Source of the DNA: RYN-230 sp963837515
GTDB taxonomy: Bacteria; Actinomycetota; Actinomycetes; Streptosporangiales; Streptosporangiaceae
Direction of reading: 5' to 3'
NCBI GenBank assembly: GCA_963837515.1
Contig: CAWINT010000008.1
Coordinates: forward strand, 372,001-436,000
Length of the DNA stretch: 64,000 nucleotides
Shown here: one piece after another, positions 1-8,672 of the stretch
Layout of the letters: each line of letters begins with the position of its first letter
How positions within the stretch are numbered: position 1 is the first letter of the stretch
Notes under the pieces: model-generated
Told to the model about the DNA's origin: nothing
What the model saw: the letters and a program-made list of their open reading frames with translations, nothing else
The model's database searches: none
Made by a program: the position numbers and the translations under genes

Positions 1-365
1 TTGGGAGTGGCCGACGCGCTGCTGGTGGCGGAGGAGGCGCTGCTGGTGGCGGAGGCGCTGCTGGTAGCGGAGGCGCTGCTGGTGGCGGAGGCGCTGTTGG
101 TGGCGCTGGCCGTGGCTTTCGGCGTGGCCTGGATCACAGTAGCGGCGGCCAGGGTCACCGTGGCCTGGCCGTCCCCCGCCGCCGCGGTGTGCGCCGGTGG
201 CTGACCGCAGACGTTCGAGGCCGCGGTGAGGTGGACCGGCTCGCTGACCGTGGCCGCCTCGGCCGCCGTCCCGCCGGCCAGCAGACCGCCGACGATCCCG
301 GAAGAAACCAGCGCAGCCCCGGCCACAGCGCCAAGCGCCGAGGGCCCAGAACGGGCTGATGTCAT
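1..365 (-). CDS. Secreted Ser/Thr/Ala-rich protein, C-terminus beyond window
   Basis: Reading the minus strand from ATG at 365 gives an open frame to the window edge. The N-terminus has a signal-peptide shape: MTSARS, then a hydrophobic stretch ending GGLLAGGTAAEAA, with a likely signal peptidase site after the Ala-rich segment near residue 38. The mature part starts TVSEPVHLTAASNVCGQ. From about residue 87 it becomes a low-complexity linker of six-residue Ser/Ala/Thr repeats encoded by 18-bp tandem repeats. Such linkers in actinobacterial exported proteins usually join a domain to the wall or to another domain; that role is inferred. No catalytic motif is visible in the part present. The plus-strand open frame over the same bases is its shadow. 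Confidence 0.6.
   Translation of the reverse strand, partial: MTSARSGPSALGAVAGAALVSSGIVGGLLAGGTAAEAATVSEPVHLTAASNVCGQPPAHTAAAGDGQATVTLAAATVIQATPKATASATNSASATSSASATSSASATSSASSATSSASATP
16..105. repeat. 18-bp tandem repeat, about five units
   Basis: Units of gcgctgctggtggcggag start at 16, 37, 55, 73 and 91. One 3-bp insertion follows the first unit and the last unit is incomplete. They encode the Ser/Ala/Thr linker of the minus-strand secreted protein, so unit-number changes keep the frame. Confidence 0.8.
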
Positions 366-659
366 GGACGCGCCTTGGTCGCCATGGTCATCTTCGTTGA
401 GACCTCACATGTCGTCGTCGAGCGGGGCGCATGGCTGTCCTCGGGGGAGGCCATTCCCCGATGCTGCCGTTCAACACCTACGCTATCTGGGACGAAAGGT
501 AAAGAAGCGATGATGTCCGGATGAGCTTACGGGTCGGTCGGGCCGGCTGGATGTGGCCCGGATGGTGGCCGGATGTGGGCCGGATGCCGGCGGATGTGGG
601 CCGGGTGCCGGCCCGGGTGGCGGGATCGACCGGACTGGCCGGACTGGCAAGGTGAGGGT

Positions 660-1682
660 ATGACGTCCGGTGATCCCGAGGATGTGCTGACCCGGCCGGC
701 CCCGCCGCCGGATACCGCGCTGCGGTACGGCCCGGGAGCCGAGCATGTGGCTGACGTCAGATTCCCGGCGGCCGGGGGCAGTGGAGCCGGGCTTGTCCTG
801 CTGCTGCACGGGGGGTTCTGGCGGGTCCGCTATGACCGGGCGCATGTGGCGCCGCTGGCGGTCGCGCTGGCGGCCGAGAATTTCGTCGTCTGCACGCCCG
901 AATATCGGCGGGTGGGGCAGCCGGGCGGAGGCTGGACGGGGACGTTCGACGATGTGGCAGCGGCGGTGGACGTGCTGCCGGGGCTGGTCCGGCGGGTGGT
1001 GCAGGGCCGGTGGGCCGAGGGCCGGTCGGCGGGGGGCCGGTCGGCGGGGGGCCGGTCGGCGGGGGGCCGCCGGGTCGGGGTGACGGGGGAGGAGCGGCCG
1101 GAGGTGTGGCCGGTGGTGTGGCCCGTGGTGCTGGCCGGCCACTCGGCGGGCGGGCACCTGGCGCTGTGGGCCGCGGGGCGGCACCGGCTGGCGGCCGGTG
1201 CGCCCGGGGATGCGGCCGGTGTGCCCGCGGATGCCGCCGGTGTGCCCGCGGATGCCGCCGGTGTGGCCGGGGATACCGCCGGTGTGCCCGGGGATGCCGC
1301 TGGACAGCCGTGGATGGCTGGCGTGGTGGCCCTGGCGCCGGTCAGCGACTTGACGGCCTGTTACCGGGCGGGGCTGGGCTCAGGGGCGGCGGGGCGGCTG
1401 CTGGACGGCGGTCCCGGTGAGTGGCCGGAGCGGTATGCACAAACGGACCCGGCGCGGTTGGTGCCGCTGGGAGCGCCGGTGCGAATCGTGCACGGGAGTG
1501 AAGACAGCGCCGTGCCGGTCGAGATGAGCCGTGACTTCGCCGGGCGGGCCCGGACGGCGGGTGACGATGTGGTGCTCCGCGAGTTGCGCGCGTGCGGTCA
1601 TTTCGAAGTGATCGATCCGCTGTCGGCGGCGTGGCCTTCCGTGCTCGCGGCGTTCCGGGAGCTGGCGGGAGGCGTCGGCTGA
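660..1682 (+). CDS. Alpha/beta hydrolase, kynurenine-formamidase/esterase type
   Basis: Soluble serine hydrolase of about 340 residues, starting at the ATG preceded by ggtgaggg. The oxyanion-hole motif LLHGGFW is near residue 58, the nucleophile elbow GHSAGG near 160 (Ser), the acid in GSEDSAVPV near 280 (Asp) and the catalytic His in GHFEVI near 313. This is the order seen in the Abhydrolase_3/kynurenine formamidase-like family; the substrate is unknown. Two low-complexity expansions interrupt the fold: GRSAG repeats around residues 120-135, before the nucleophile, and DAAGVPA-type repeats around 182-212, after it. Both come from short tandem DNA repeats. The longer open frame upstream of 660 runs through low-complexity GC sequence and is unlikely to be translated. 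Confidence 0.8.
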   Translation: MTSGDPEDVLTRPAPPPDTALRYGPGAEHVADVRFPAAGGSGAGLVLLLHGGFWRVRYDRAHVAPLAVALAAENFVVCTPEYRRVGQPGGGWTGTFDDVAAAVDVLPGLVRRVVQGRWAEGRSAGGRSAGGRSAGGRRVGVTGEERPEVWPVVWPVVLAGHSAGGHLALWAAGRHRLAAGAPGDAAGVPADAAGVPADAAGVAGDTAGVPGDAAGQPWMAGVVALAPVSDLTACYRAGLGSGAAGRLLDGGPGEWPERYAQTDPARLVPLGAPVRIVHGSEDSAVPVEMSRDFAGRARTAGDDVVLRELRACGHFEVIDPLSAAWPSVLAAFRELAGGVG

Positions 1683-1858
1683 CACGAGGTAGCGCGCCGG
1701 AAGGATCTTGGGCGGGTCGGCCGCGGCCGGCGCCGGTGGGTTTTGGTTCGGCCCGGCCGCAGAGAGCGTGTATGCTCTCCTGGCGCGGTGGTTCTCGGTC
1801 GGGTTGAGTGGCCGGAATCCCCCGGTGCGCGGGCCGGTCGGCCTGCGGGCCGGACGCT

Positions 1859-1897
1859 GCCCCCTTAGCTCAGTCGGCAGAGCGTCTCCATGGTAAG
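1859..1897 (+). pseudogene. Broken tRNA-Thr(GGT): 5' half only
   Basis: Bases 1859-1897 match the first 39 bases of the complete tRNA-Thr at 7675 (acceptor 5' strand, D arm, anticodon 5' stem and loop). The sequence then diverges to taccccgttcgaatc, which looks like the T-arm of a different tRNA but cannot pair with the 5' acceptor strand. It cannot fold as a tRNA. It may be the original chromosomal 5' half left after recombination at this tRNA locus. Confidence 0.75.
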
Positions 1898-2076
1898 TAC
1901 CCCGTTCGAATCGCTGTGCTGAGCTGCGTAGACGCAAGTGGTGGCTGACCGCTGTGCGCGTAATAAGACGCTCTAGAATGTCGGCGCAGTCGGCTGAGAA
2001 GATGCGGCGTAAGTCACACGGAGTGCGGAAGTTTCGTCCCAGGGAACGCGTGCGCTGACCATGTACTGCGCGTGAC
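1898..2076. other. No gene seen
   Basis: Spacer between the tRNA remnant and the IS701-like element. It contains scattered similarity to bases just upstream of the intact tRNA (accgctgtgc, gtagacgc) but no gene. Confidence 0.5.
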
Positions 2077-3621
2077 CACTCGACTTTCTCACTTATGCGG
2101 CTGGGCTCTCCCAGGCCAGGCGGATGGCGCTGATTTCTGCGGGGGTCAGCTGGTCAGCGTGAGGTTGCCGATATTTCGCGGCGATCAGGACGCGCCTGAG
2201 TTTGGCGGTCATGTCGGCGGTGGAGGGTTCGGTCTTGGTGGCGTACCAGGGGGCTCGCGCCCGGTGCTCATCGACGTCGGAGGGGTCGTGGCCGGCGGTG
2301 GCGTACCAGAGGATGGCCAGGGTCTGGCAGGCCAGGGTGAACGGGATGGTGGCGCGGACCGCGCGGGCGGTGCGGTTGCGGGCCTGCCCGGCGCCGAAGA
2401 CCTGCCGGGCGTCCTCGAACGCGACCTCGATGGACCATCTGGCCGCGTACCGCTCGATGATAGCGGCGGGGCTGGCGTCCAGGTCGGTGGTGACCAGGGC
2501 GATGTCGTAGCCGGTGCGCGAGCGGTCGCGGACCAGAACGACCTGGACCGGGCGGGAGCCGAAGACGGAGTGCCACAGGCAGGTGAACGCGGCGGCCTGC
2601 ACGGCAGCGGTTTTCCGGTAGCGGGTCACGGTGACCGGCGTGAAGCTGGCTGCCGCGGCGAGAGCGGGCAGGGCGGGCAACCGGGCGCCCTTGACGCGGG
2701 GCCGTCCGCGGCGGCCGGTGCGCGGCGGCGGCAGCTCGTGCAAGGCGGCGTCCTTGCGCAGCCTGGTCGTCCAGGTCACCGTAGCGGGCAGCTTCCGGAG
2801 TTCTTTCCCGGCGTAGGCAGCATCGGCCACCACGCAGATGGTGCGGCCAGGCAGCGCGGCGGCGAGGTCTTCTGCGATGCGGCGGGCCAGCCACAGCCGG
2901 GACTTTGAGTTTGTGCCCTTGACCACGAGCCTGGCGAGCACCGGCAGGCACACCGGGCGGGACAGTACCGGCAGCGTAACGATGATCCCGGCGATGACCC
3001 AGTTGTTCCCGTACCCGGTCTTGTCCTTCCCCGCCCCGGACCCGTCGTGGAACCACGATGCCGCCCAGACCTTCTTGCCCCGGCGGCGGAACAGCGTGTC
3101 ATCAACCGCCACCGTCACCGGCTCCCCGGCCGGGACCAGCAGCGCCACCACCAGGCGGGCCAGGGCAAGGCCGAGGTCAGCGGGCTGCCACCGGGCGCGG
3201 GCGAAGAAATAGTGCGCCCGGTGGTGCGGCCAGGCGCGGGACAGGCCTGCGCCGGTCAGCATCCCGCACACCGTCCGCCGCCCGGTCTGCGCCCAGAACC
3301 CGCAGGCCAGCGCGCAGAACGTGCGGTACGACGGGGCGGTGAAACACGGCTGGAACCAGACCAGCAGCACCTGCAGGGATACAGGTAGGGTCACGTCCGG
3401 GAGCATCGGCGGGATTCCGTTCGCAAGGCGGTCTCACAAGCACCGCCGATGCTCCCGCCATCACCAGGCGCACTGACCAATATCCGCGTTGCAGCAGCTC
3501 ATGCCGTGTGTCGCGACCGCCCTGTCCCGTCAGGCCCTTTGAGGTGCCCCGAAGCCACCGGCAGCCTGTACTACCGGGCTGTCCGCAGATCCACCAACTC
3601 GAAAAGTGCGAAAGTCGAGTG
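2077..3621 (-). mobile_element. IS701-like insertion sequence
   Basis: Near-perfect 18-bp terminal inverted repeats (cactcgactttctcactt at 2077-2094; its complement with one mismatch at 3604-3621) enclose one transposase gene. The transposase stop codon lies inside the left repeat. Length is 1545 bp. No clear target duplication is seen in the flanks. Confidence 0.75.
2093..3406 (-). CDS. IS701/IS4-superfamily DDE transposase
   Basis: Full-length 437-residue transposase for cut-and-paste movement of the surrounding element. The DDE catalytic core is visible: first Asp in VAVDDTLFRRRGKKVW near residue 97, second Asp in VVADAAYAGKEL near 193, and the Glu in the C-terminal block RWSIEVAFEDARQVFGAGQARNR near 345-365 (Y/R/E signature). 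The ATG at 3406 begins MLPDVTLP, and the end falls in the left inverted repeat, so the reading frame spans the element. No internal break is seen, so it may be active. Confidence 0.85.
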   Translation of the reverse strand: MLPDVTLPVSLQVLLVWFQPCFTAPSYRTFCALACGFWAQTGRRTVCGMLTGAGLSRAWPHHRAHYFFARARWQPADLGLALARLVVALLVPAGEPVTVAVDDTLFRRRGKKVWAASWFHDGSGAGKDKTGYGNNWVIAGIIVTLPVLSRPVCLPVLARLVVKGTNSKSRLWLARRIAEDLAAALPGRTICVVADAAYAGKELRKLPATVTWTTRLRKDAALHELPPPRTGRRGRPRVKGARLPALPALAAAASFTPVTVTRYRKTAAVQAAAFTCLWHSVFGSRPVQVVLVRDRSRTGYDIALVTTDLDASPAAIIERYAARWSIEVAFEDARQVFGAGQARNRTARAVRATIPFTLACQTLAILWYATAGHDPSDVDEHRARAPWYATKTEPSTADMTAKLRRVLIAAKYRQPHADQLTPAEISAIRLAWESPAA

Positions 3622-3906
3622 ACCAGCAGCGAAGTCATTGGCAAGACTCATGCGCGCGTGCCTGCAGATCAACAGGGAGACAGAGGACAGCCAGAGCACC
3701 ACTCAGCGGGAGATGGCGCTCAGGATCGTTTCAGCCGAGCAACTGACGCGGTGGCCAGACCAGTTGCCCAAGACGACCGGGCATGAACGTGGATGCCGCG
3801 TTCATGCAGCGGTAATACTGGAGGCCGAGGTCAGGAGTCCACGGTACAAGACCTATCCGGCAGGCCGGTTCATCCGCTGGTCAGGCATGTAGTTGTCTGT
3901 TCTCAT
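3622..3906. other. No gene seen
   Basis: 285 bp between the IS701-like element and the AT-richer gene. Open frames here have no recognisable content. Base composition drops toward 3900. Confidence 0.4.
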
Positions 3907-4788
3907 TTAGGCTGTGGGTGATTCTTCACTGTCAGTGCTGCCAAGTAATGCCGGCTTGAGGTAAGAGATTTCAGTTAGATTCGCTTGCGCTCTCGACAGC
4001 AACGCTATCGCTTTTTTAAGATACGAGGTCGAGCGACGTCGGTCGAGGCTTCGCATTATGGCTGACCCGCGCGGTGGCTCCTCTACAAGTGTGCGCAGCC
4101 TTTCTATTGTTGAGTTAAAGTCACGGCAAGCTGCGGTGGCCGCTCTCCCTTGCCGCAACTGAAGGAGGGCAGGAGCTGGCTCTTCTGTGAACATGCCCGA
4201 GAGCCTCCCTTCTGGCAATTGGTTGTGCCGCTCCGCATTAATTTTCTCACCCTCCCTTACTTCGGTAAGCAATTGATCTGCTTTCTGTGCTTCCGAGCTT
4301 GCTATCTCGTTTGCTTGTCGTCTTATTATCTCCTGCGTTGCTTCACTCGTAAGTTCGAGTTCCTTGCCCTCTCCGGCCGCATCCCCGGCGCTTATTGCCT
4401 GATTTGCCAATTGTAGTGCCGTCGTTGTTCTAGTTATATACTCGGCGCTTTTGACTCCCGCCATTCTCTTTATATTCTCCGCCTTCACTCTCATTTCCCG
4501 TAGCCGAGCTTGTTCCCTCTGGAAGGCCAACTCCCACGTGTACCGTCGAAGCTGCCCTATGGCGGATTGAACGCTGCCGCTTCCCAAAATCCTGATATAG
4601 GTGTCGATGTTGTTTAGCCACACCCTTTGCGCGGATACGACTTCTCGCCACTCGTCAATACCTGCGATGACTGGCTGTTTCTTTTGCCGCCAAGTCTGAT
4701 AACTAATCAAGGCGGCGATGGAAGTGCCAGCTGCTCCTATAATAGCAACTAGGATTGTGCCGATGATTTCTAGAGTTCCTGCGCTCAC
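3907..4788 (-). CDS. Orphan membrane-anchored coiled-coil protein
   Basis: Unrecognised 293-residue protein. The GTG at 4788 was chosen because gggggag lies five bases upstream. The longer upstream frame (to 5112) reads into IS21-flanking DNA and is unlikely. The N-terminus is a single hydrophobic helix (TLEIIGTILVAIIGAAGTSIAALI) followed by basic residues (WRQKKQ), as in a type I anchor with a cytoplasmic body. The rest is helical and charged (LRRYTWELAFQREQARLREMRV; EATQEIIRRQANEIASSEAQKADQLL), suggesting coiled coil. Base composition is clearly AT-richer than its neighbours, a sign of acquisition from another background. Function unknown; membrane tether or effector partner are guesses. 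Confidence 0.55.
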   Translation of the reverse strand: MSAGTLEIIGTILVAIIGAAGTSIAALISYQTWRQKKQPVIAGIDEWREVVSAQRVWLNNIDTYIRILGSGSVQSAIGQLRRYTWELAFQREQARLREMRVKAENIKRMAGVKSAEYITRTTTALQLANQAISAGDAAGEGKELELTSEATQEIIRRQANEIASSEAQKADQLLTEVREGEKINAERHNQLPEGRLSGMFTEEPAPALLQLRQGRAATAACRDFNSTIERLRTLVEEPPRGSAIMRSLDRRRSTSYLKKAIALLSRAQANLTEISYLKPALLGSTDSEESPTA

Positions 4789-5134
4789 GTAGACTCCCCC
4801 GTCAGTCCAGACTTTGGACAAGCTTGCCCAAGTATCGCATAAGGGCAAAGGCATGCCTAGCCAACGGTGCCACCAGATGCAGAAGAACTGTCGAGGTGAG
4901 TGACTAACTGAGAGACGATCCACCGGCTGCCAAACACTCAATTGGACATTAGCGGGCAATACGGGTAAATCGACCACAGCCCTACCGGCCCGCGCTTGGT
5001 TTGGGGGCGTGAAGCCTTGTTCCGTACTGCCGAATAAGGCTGCGTGTTTGGGTAATCGCATATTGGGCGACCCGCCGCGGCTCCCAAGCAATCTGCAGCG
5101 CCGCTCCGCCACTCTGCGAGCTCCCGCCGAGTCG
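4789..5134. other. AT-richer upstream region, no gene seen
   Basis: Upstream region of the orphan membrane gene, sharing its lower GC content. It ends at the truncated IstB of the IS21-like element. A promoter for the membrane gene should lie here, but no clear -35/-10 pair stands out. Confidence 0.4.
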
Positions 5135-5506
5135 CTAGCCGGCCTGGGCGACGTGGCTCTTGCCCACGCCGACGGGGCCGTAGAGGATCACGGACTCCCC
5201 GGCGTGCAGCCAGCGCAGGGCGGCCAGGTCGCGGATCTGGGCGGCGGGCAGCTTCGGGGAGGCGGTGAAGTCGAAGCCTTCCAGGGTGGCCTGTTCCTCG
5301 AAGCGGGCCTTGCGCAGCCGGCGTGTCATGGAGGTGGTCTCGCGGCGGGAGATCTCGTCTTCGCAGAGGACTTGGAGGAACTCGATGTGGCCCAGTTCCC
5401 CGGCGCGGGCCTGGGCCAGGCGGGCGTCGATGGTGGCGAGCATCCCGGACAGCTTGAGTGCCCGCAGTGCCTTGTCCAGTGAGCTGGTCTCGATCGTGGT
5501 GGTCAT
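5135..5506 (-). pseudogene. IstB-like ATPase helper, truncated
   Basis: N-terminal 123 residues of an IstB/DnaC-like AAA+ protein that assists IS21 transposition. It has the usual start (MTTTIETSSLDKALRALKLSGM), the helical N-domain and Walker A GPVGVGKSH near residue 113, then ends within about eight residues. Normal IstB is about 250 residues with Walker B and sensor motifs, so the ATPase is not functional. The break joins directly to the lower-GC DNA beyond 5135. Confidence 0.85.
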
Positions 5507-5603
5507 GCCAGGTCCGTCCTTGTCGTGTGCTGGCTGGTGGCAGGCCGGCGGCCTGCCGTGGTGAGCAGGGTCGCGGCGGCGGGGGCGCTCGCGGTGAGGG
5601 GGG

Positions 5604-7250
5604 TCACGACGCTGCCCCGGTGCCGGGAACGGCGGGGCGCAGCGGGATCACGTTGCCCTCGGCGGCGGGTTCCGCGGCGAACAGTGCCTGCGGGCCGTGC
5701 AGGAACGCCGGGGCGCCGCCGTCCCCGGCGGGCGCGGGCACGGGCGTGGCCTCGGTGCCGGCGGCGAGGATGCCCTTGACGGTCCGGTAGGACGGGTCCC
5801 CTGCTGCGGCGGCCTTGGCGCAGGCGGCTTCCAGCCGTCCCGGCTGGTGCTTGTCGGCGAGCCCGAGGACGCCCTGGGCGGCGCGGAGCCGGTAGAGCGC
5901 ATTGTCGGCGAGCAGCCCGCCGATCAGCGCCGCGGTGGCCGGGCCGATCTCCGCGGCTTTCTTCCGGCACCAGGACGGGGTGCGCATGTGGAACGCGATC
6001 TTCTCCGGCGGGTAGTCGGCCAGGTCGGTCTGCTTGCCCCGCGGCTTGCGCACGTGCGTCTTGACCAGGTCCCCGCCCGAGAACAGCTGCACCATCGTGG
6101 CCGTGGACCGGGCGTCCAGGGTCTGGCCGATGAGCTTCCACGGCACCGAGTACAGGCTCTGCCCGACCTTGGCGTGGATGTCCGGGCCGACCTTGCACCG
6201 TGACCACTGCGCCAGCACGAACGGGTCGCGCGGCAGCGGCGCCAGCGCGCTCTTCTCCGCCGCCTCGAACACCGCGGCGGGCGCGGCGCCGTCCAGCGGG
6301 CGGCACGGCCGCTGCCCGGCAACCTCGGCGGACCAGCGCACCGCCTCTGCCTGCATCTGCTCCAGGGAGGTGAACTCCCGGCCCCGCCAGAACGAGTCCC
6401 GGATATACGGCATCGGCCGCTCGACCTGCGCCTTATCCCGCGGCTTCCGCGAGCGGGCCGGATCGACCAGGCAGCCGTAATGGGCGGCCAGCTCCGAGTA
6501 GGAGCGGTTGATCCGCGGGTCATACAGGTCCGGCCGGTCCACCCCGGTCTTGAGGTTGTCGGGGACCAGGCGGGCGGGCACCCCGCCGAAGAACGCGAAC
6601 GCAGCCACGTGGCATTCGGTCCAGGCCCGCTGGTCCATGGTGATGACCGGGCGGACGAACAGGTACCGCGAGCAGCACAGCACCATCGCGAATGCCCAGA
6701 CCGCCCGGACCCGGCCGGTGACCGGATCAGCCCACCGGCCCAGCAGCCCGTAATCGATCTGGGCCTGCTCACCGGCTACCGCTGGATGCAGGCTCAGCAC
6801 CCGCACCTGCGACCGGCGGACCTCCTCGGGCAGGTTCGCCGCCACATACCGGCGCAGCGAGGCCACCGACACCGCCAGCCCCCGCTCATCGCGCAGCCGC
6901 TGATGAATCGTGGCCACCGTGACCCGCGCCTCCAGCTGCGCGACAATGTAATCGCGGTGCTCACCGATCGCCGGCCACGTCACCTGCCGCAGCCGGGTAT
7001 CCGCCAGCTCCGGGAACCACTCCCGCGCCAGCCGCCCCCACTCGTCCTGGCTGAGCGGCGCGCCGCCCGGCACCATCCCGGCGCCCTCCGCCGCGGCCAC
7101 GTACTTGCGCACCGTGTTCCGCGACAGCCCCAGGCTGCCCGCGATCTCGTTCTTCGACCGCCCCGCATGCCAGTGCGTGAAGATCTCGCAGATATCGATC
7201 ACGTCGAACGTCCTCCTCGCCACCGGGCCCCCGTCCCTCGACGGAGGCAT
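5604..7250 (-). CDS. istA: IstA-like IS21 transposase
   Basis: 548-residue IS21 transposase. An N-terminal helix-turn-helix (IAGSLGLSRNTVRKYVAAAE, about residues 36-55) recognises the terminal repeats. A second HTH-like part is near 95-130 and an rve integrase core follows, with Asp in QAQIDYGLLGRW near 165, Asp in LVPDNLKTGV near 232 and Glu in RDKAQVERPMPYIRDSFWRGR near 270. The C-terminal beta domain contains YSVPWKLIGQTLDARSTATMVQLF. Full length for the family. With istB truncated and the left end lost, the element is probably immobile alone. Confidence 0.85.
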   Translation of the reverse strand: MPPSRDGGPVARRTFDVIDICEIFTHWHAGRSKNEIAGSLGLSRNTVRKYVAAAEGAGMVPGGAPLSQDEWGRLAREWFPELADTRLRQVTWPAIGEHRDYIVAQLEARVTVATIHQRLRDERGLAVSVASLRRYVAANLPEEVRRSQVRVLSLHPAVAGEQAQIDYGLLGRWADPVTGRVRAVWAFAMVLCCSRYLFVRPVITMDQRAWTECHVAAFAFFGGVPARLVPDNLKTGVDRPDLYDPRINRSYSELAAHYGCLVDPARSRKPRDKAQVERPMPYIRDSFWRGREFTSLEQMQAEAVRWSAEVAGQRPCRPLDGAAPAAVFEAAEKSALAPLPRDPFVLAQWSRCKVGPDIHAKVGQSLYSVPWKLIGQTLDARSTATMVQLFSGGDLVKTHVRKPRGKQTDLADYPPEKIAFHMRTPSWCRKKAAEIGPATAALIGGLLADNALYRLRAAQGVLGLADKHQPGRLEAACAKAAAAGDPSYRTVKGILAAGTEATPVPAPAGDGGAPAFLHGPQALFAAEPAAEGNVIPLRPAVPGTGAAS

Positions 7251-7301
7251 GATCCTGACTTCCCGATGACCAGGTCCACCCCGACACGCACGTCCTGACC
7301 A

Positions 7302-7373
7302 TGGTCAATAACGTGATCGGGGTGGTCAATTACGTGATCGCAGCACGCCCCTCACTGCGCAATTTCATGATCG
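7302..7373. repeat. IS21 terminal multiple repeats
   Basis: Two copies of tggtcaat(a/t)acgtgatcg at 7302-7319 and 7323-7340, and a diverged copy gcgcaatttcatgatcg at 7357-7373. Repeated end motifs of this type are transposase binding sites in IS21 elements. Confidence 0.7.
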
Positions 7374-7379
7374 CTGACA

Positions 7380-7674
7380 CTGCGGGTCAGTGCCCGTGGG
7401 TGCCGACGTCGGCCCAGCGCTGCGGCGGTCACGTTCGTCGGTGGCCCTGGTCGCCTTCGAGTGTCGCTTGGGCTTCCGGCCGGTGGCCGCACAAGTGGGC
7501 CGTCGTCGGTGCAGCCGTGGATCGTTCGGAAGGACAGGTGGGCTGGGCGTGAGGACGCAGGACCCGCGGAGTACGGTAGGCTTCCAGAGCTCAAAGAGGA
7601 TCCGGTGAACCGCTGTGCAGACCTGATCTGGCCGCGTGTAGACGCGAAAGCCCAGGTCAGACAACTTAAGACTC
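7380..7674. other. Upstream region of tRNA-Thr, no protein gene seen
   Basis: Contains no supported protein gene. It should hold the tRNA promoter; gagtacggtaggct near 7570-7583 is a possible -10 region but lies about 95 bases from the tRNA 5' end. Confidence 0.35.
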
Positions 7675-7750
7675 GCCCCCTTAGCTCAGTCGGCAGAGCG
7701 TCTCCATGGTAAGGAGAAGGTCTACGGTTCGATTCCGTAAGGGGGCTCCA
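7675..7750 (+). tRNA. tRNA-Thr(GGT)
   Basis: 76 bases that fold as a tRNA: acceptor gccccct pairs with agggggc, the D arm is gctc...gagc, the anticodon stem tctcc/ggaga encloses loop atggtaa with anticodon GGT at 7708-7710 (threonine), and the T stem tacgg/ccgta encloses ttcgatt. CCA is encoded (7748-7750). Its 3' half recurs at 16694, 40667 and 53258 and its 5' half at 1859, so it is the attachment gene of this hot spot. Confidence 0.95.
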
Positions 7751-7915
7751 GGTTGTGAACATTTTTCGAACCTTAAACCGAGTACCCCCTTCCGGCGAGT
7801 GGCATTTGAGTGGCAAACGCGTAGTAGGGCGGGTGCTTGCAACCAGGCGATTTGCTGCGGATAGGCCACGCAGAGCGACTCCTGCATGGGGAACAGGTCC
7901 CGTGGTTGGCCGGCG
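7751..7915 (+). repeat. Post-tRNA repeat (P'-arm-like), copy 1
   Basis: About 165 bp directly after the tRNA that recurs after the partial tRNAs at 40712-40870 and 53303-53460. It contains two direct gagtggca motifs 13 bases apart (from 7797), then a conserved stretch including gacgggtgc-like and accaggcg(a/t)tttgc. The arrangement resembles arm-type integrase/excisionase sites; binding is inferred. Confidence 0.65.
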
Positions 7916-8002
7916 CTCGGCGCGCACAGGTAGAGCTAACCAGGTTGAACTCGTAGAGTCCGGGGTCGTGACGTCGGCTGGTTTGCGGCGTATGACCGGG
8001 GC

Positions 8003-8672
8003 ATGCGGTATGCACAGCGGGGCGGGTACACACCTGCCGAGCAGCAGCGGCGTGAGTGGCTGCGGCTGGAAGCGGCTGAGCGGTTCGCCCGCGGGGACGG
8101 CATCAGCGAGATTGCGCGGGACCTGCGGGTCAGCGAGGGCTCGGTGCGGCGGTGGCGGCGGGCCTGGCGGGACGGCGGGACGGAGGCGCTGCGGTCGCGG
8201 GGGCCGGTGTCGCGGGAGCGGCTGAGCCCGCAGCAGTGGGCGCGGCTGGAGGCGGAGCTGGCCCGGGGGCCGCTGGCGCACGGGTTCGCCGGTGACCAGC
8301 GCTGGACGCTGGGCCGGATCAAGACGCTGATCGGCAAGCTGTTTCACGTCGGGTACACGGTGGAGGGCACGTGGAAGCTGATGCGCCGGCACGGCTGGTC
8401 AGCCCAGGTGCCCGTGCGTCAGGCGATGGAGCGCGACGAGCAGGCCATCGCGGCGTGGAAGACCGAGGTGTGGCCGCAGTTAAAAGGGCGGCGCGTGACC
8501 TGGGCGCCTTCGTCTGCTTCGAGGACGAGGCGGGCCAGGGGCTGAGCCCGCCGAAAGGGCGCACCTGGGCGCGGCGCGGGGCCCGCCCGGTGGTGCGGGT
8601 GCGGGGCGCCGGCGGCGGGCGGGTCAGCATCGCCGGGGTGGTGTGCTACCGGCCCGGCGGCGAGCCGCGCCA
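8003..8672 (+). pseudogene. IS630-family transposase, frameshifted and 3'-truncated
   Basis: From ATG 8003 the frame encodes an HTH domain (ISEIARDLRVSEGSVRRWRRAW) and winged-helix part of an IS630 transposase. At 8482-8486 (a-aaa-g) it must shift by -1 to continue as ARDLGAFVCFEDEAGQGLSPPKGRTWARRG, which contains the first catalytic Asp (FEDEAGQ). Similarity ends at about 8672 (CYRPGGEPR), so the second Asp and the Glu are lost. The shift point matches that of the longer copy at 59232. Confidence 0.8.

Larger units (their letters stand above)
5135..7379 (-). mobile_element. IS21-like element, left end deleted
   Basis: istA followed by a truncated istB, preceded on the right by repeated terminal motifs typical of IS21. 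The right end probably starts with the TG of tgtcagcgatcatg (minus strand) near 7379. The left end is missing because istB stops after its Walker A motif. Confidence 0.75.

Noticed and set aside
1..204. Plus-strand open frame of Ala/Leu/Val repeats
   Set aside because: Shadow of the minus-strand Ser/Thr/Ala linker, which has a start, a signal peptide and a sensible composition.
7797..7817. Paired gagtggca repeats as a CRISPR array
   Set aside because: Only two short units per site, no regular spacers and no cas genes; placement around tRNA cores fits attachment arms.
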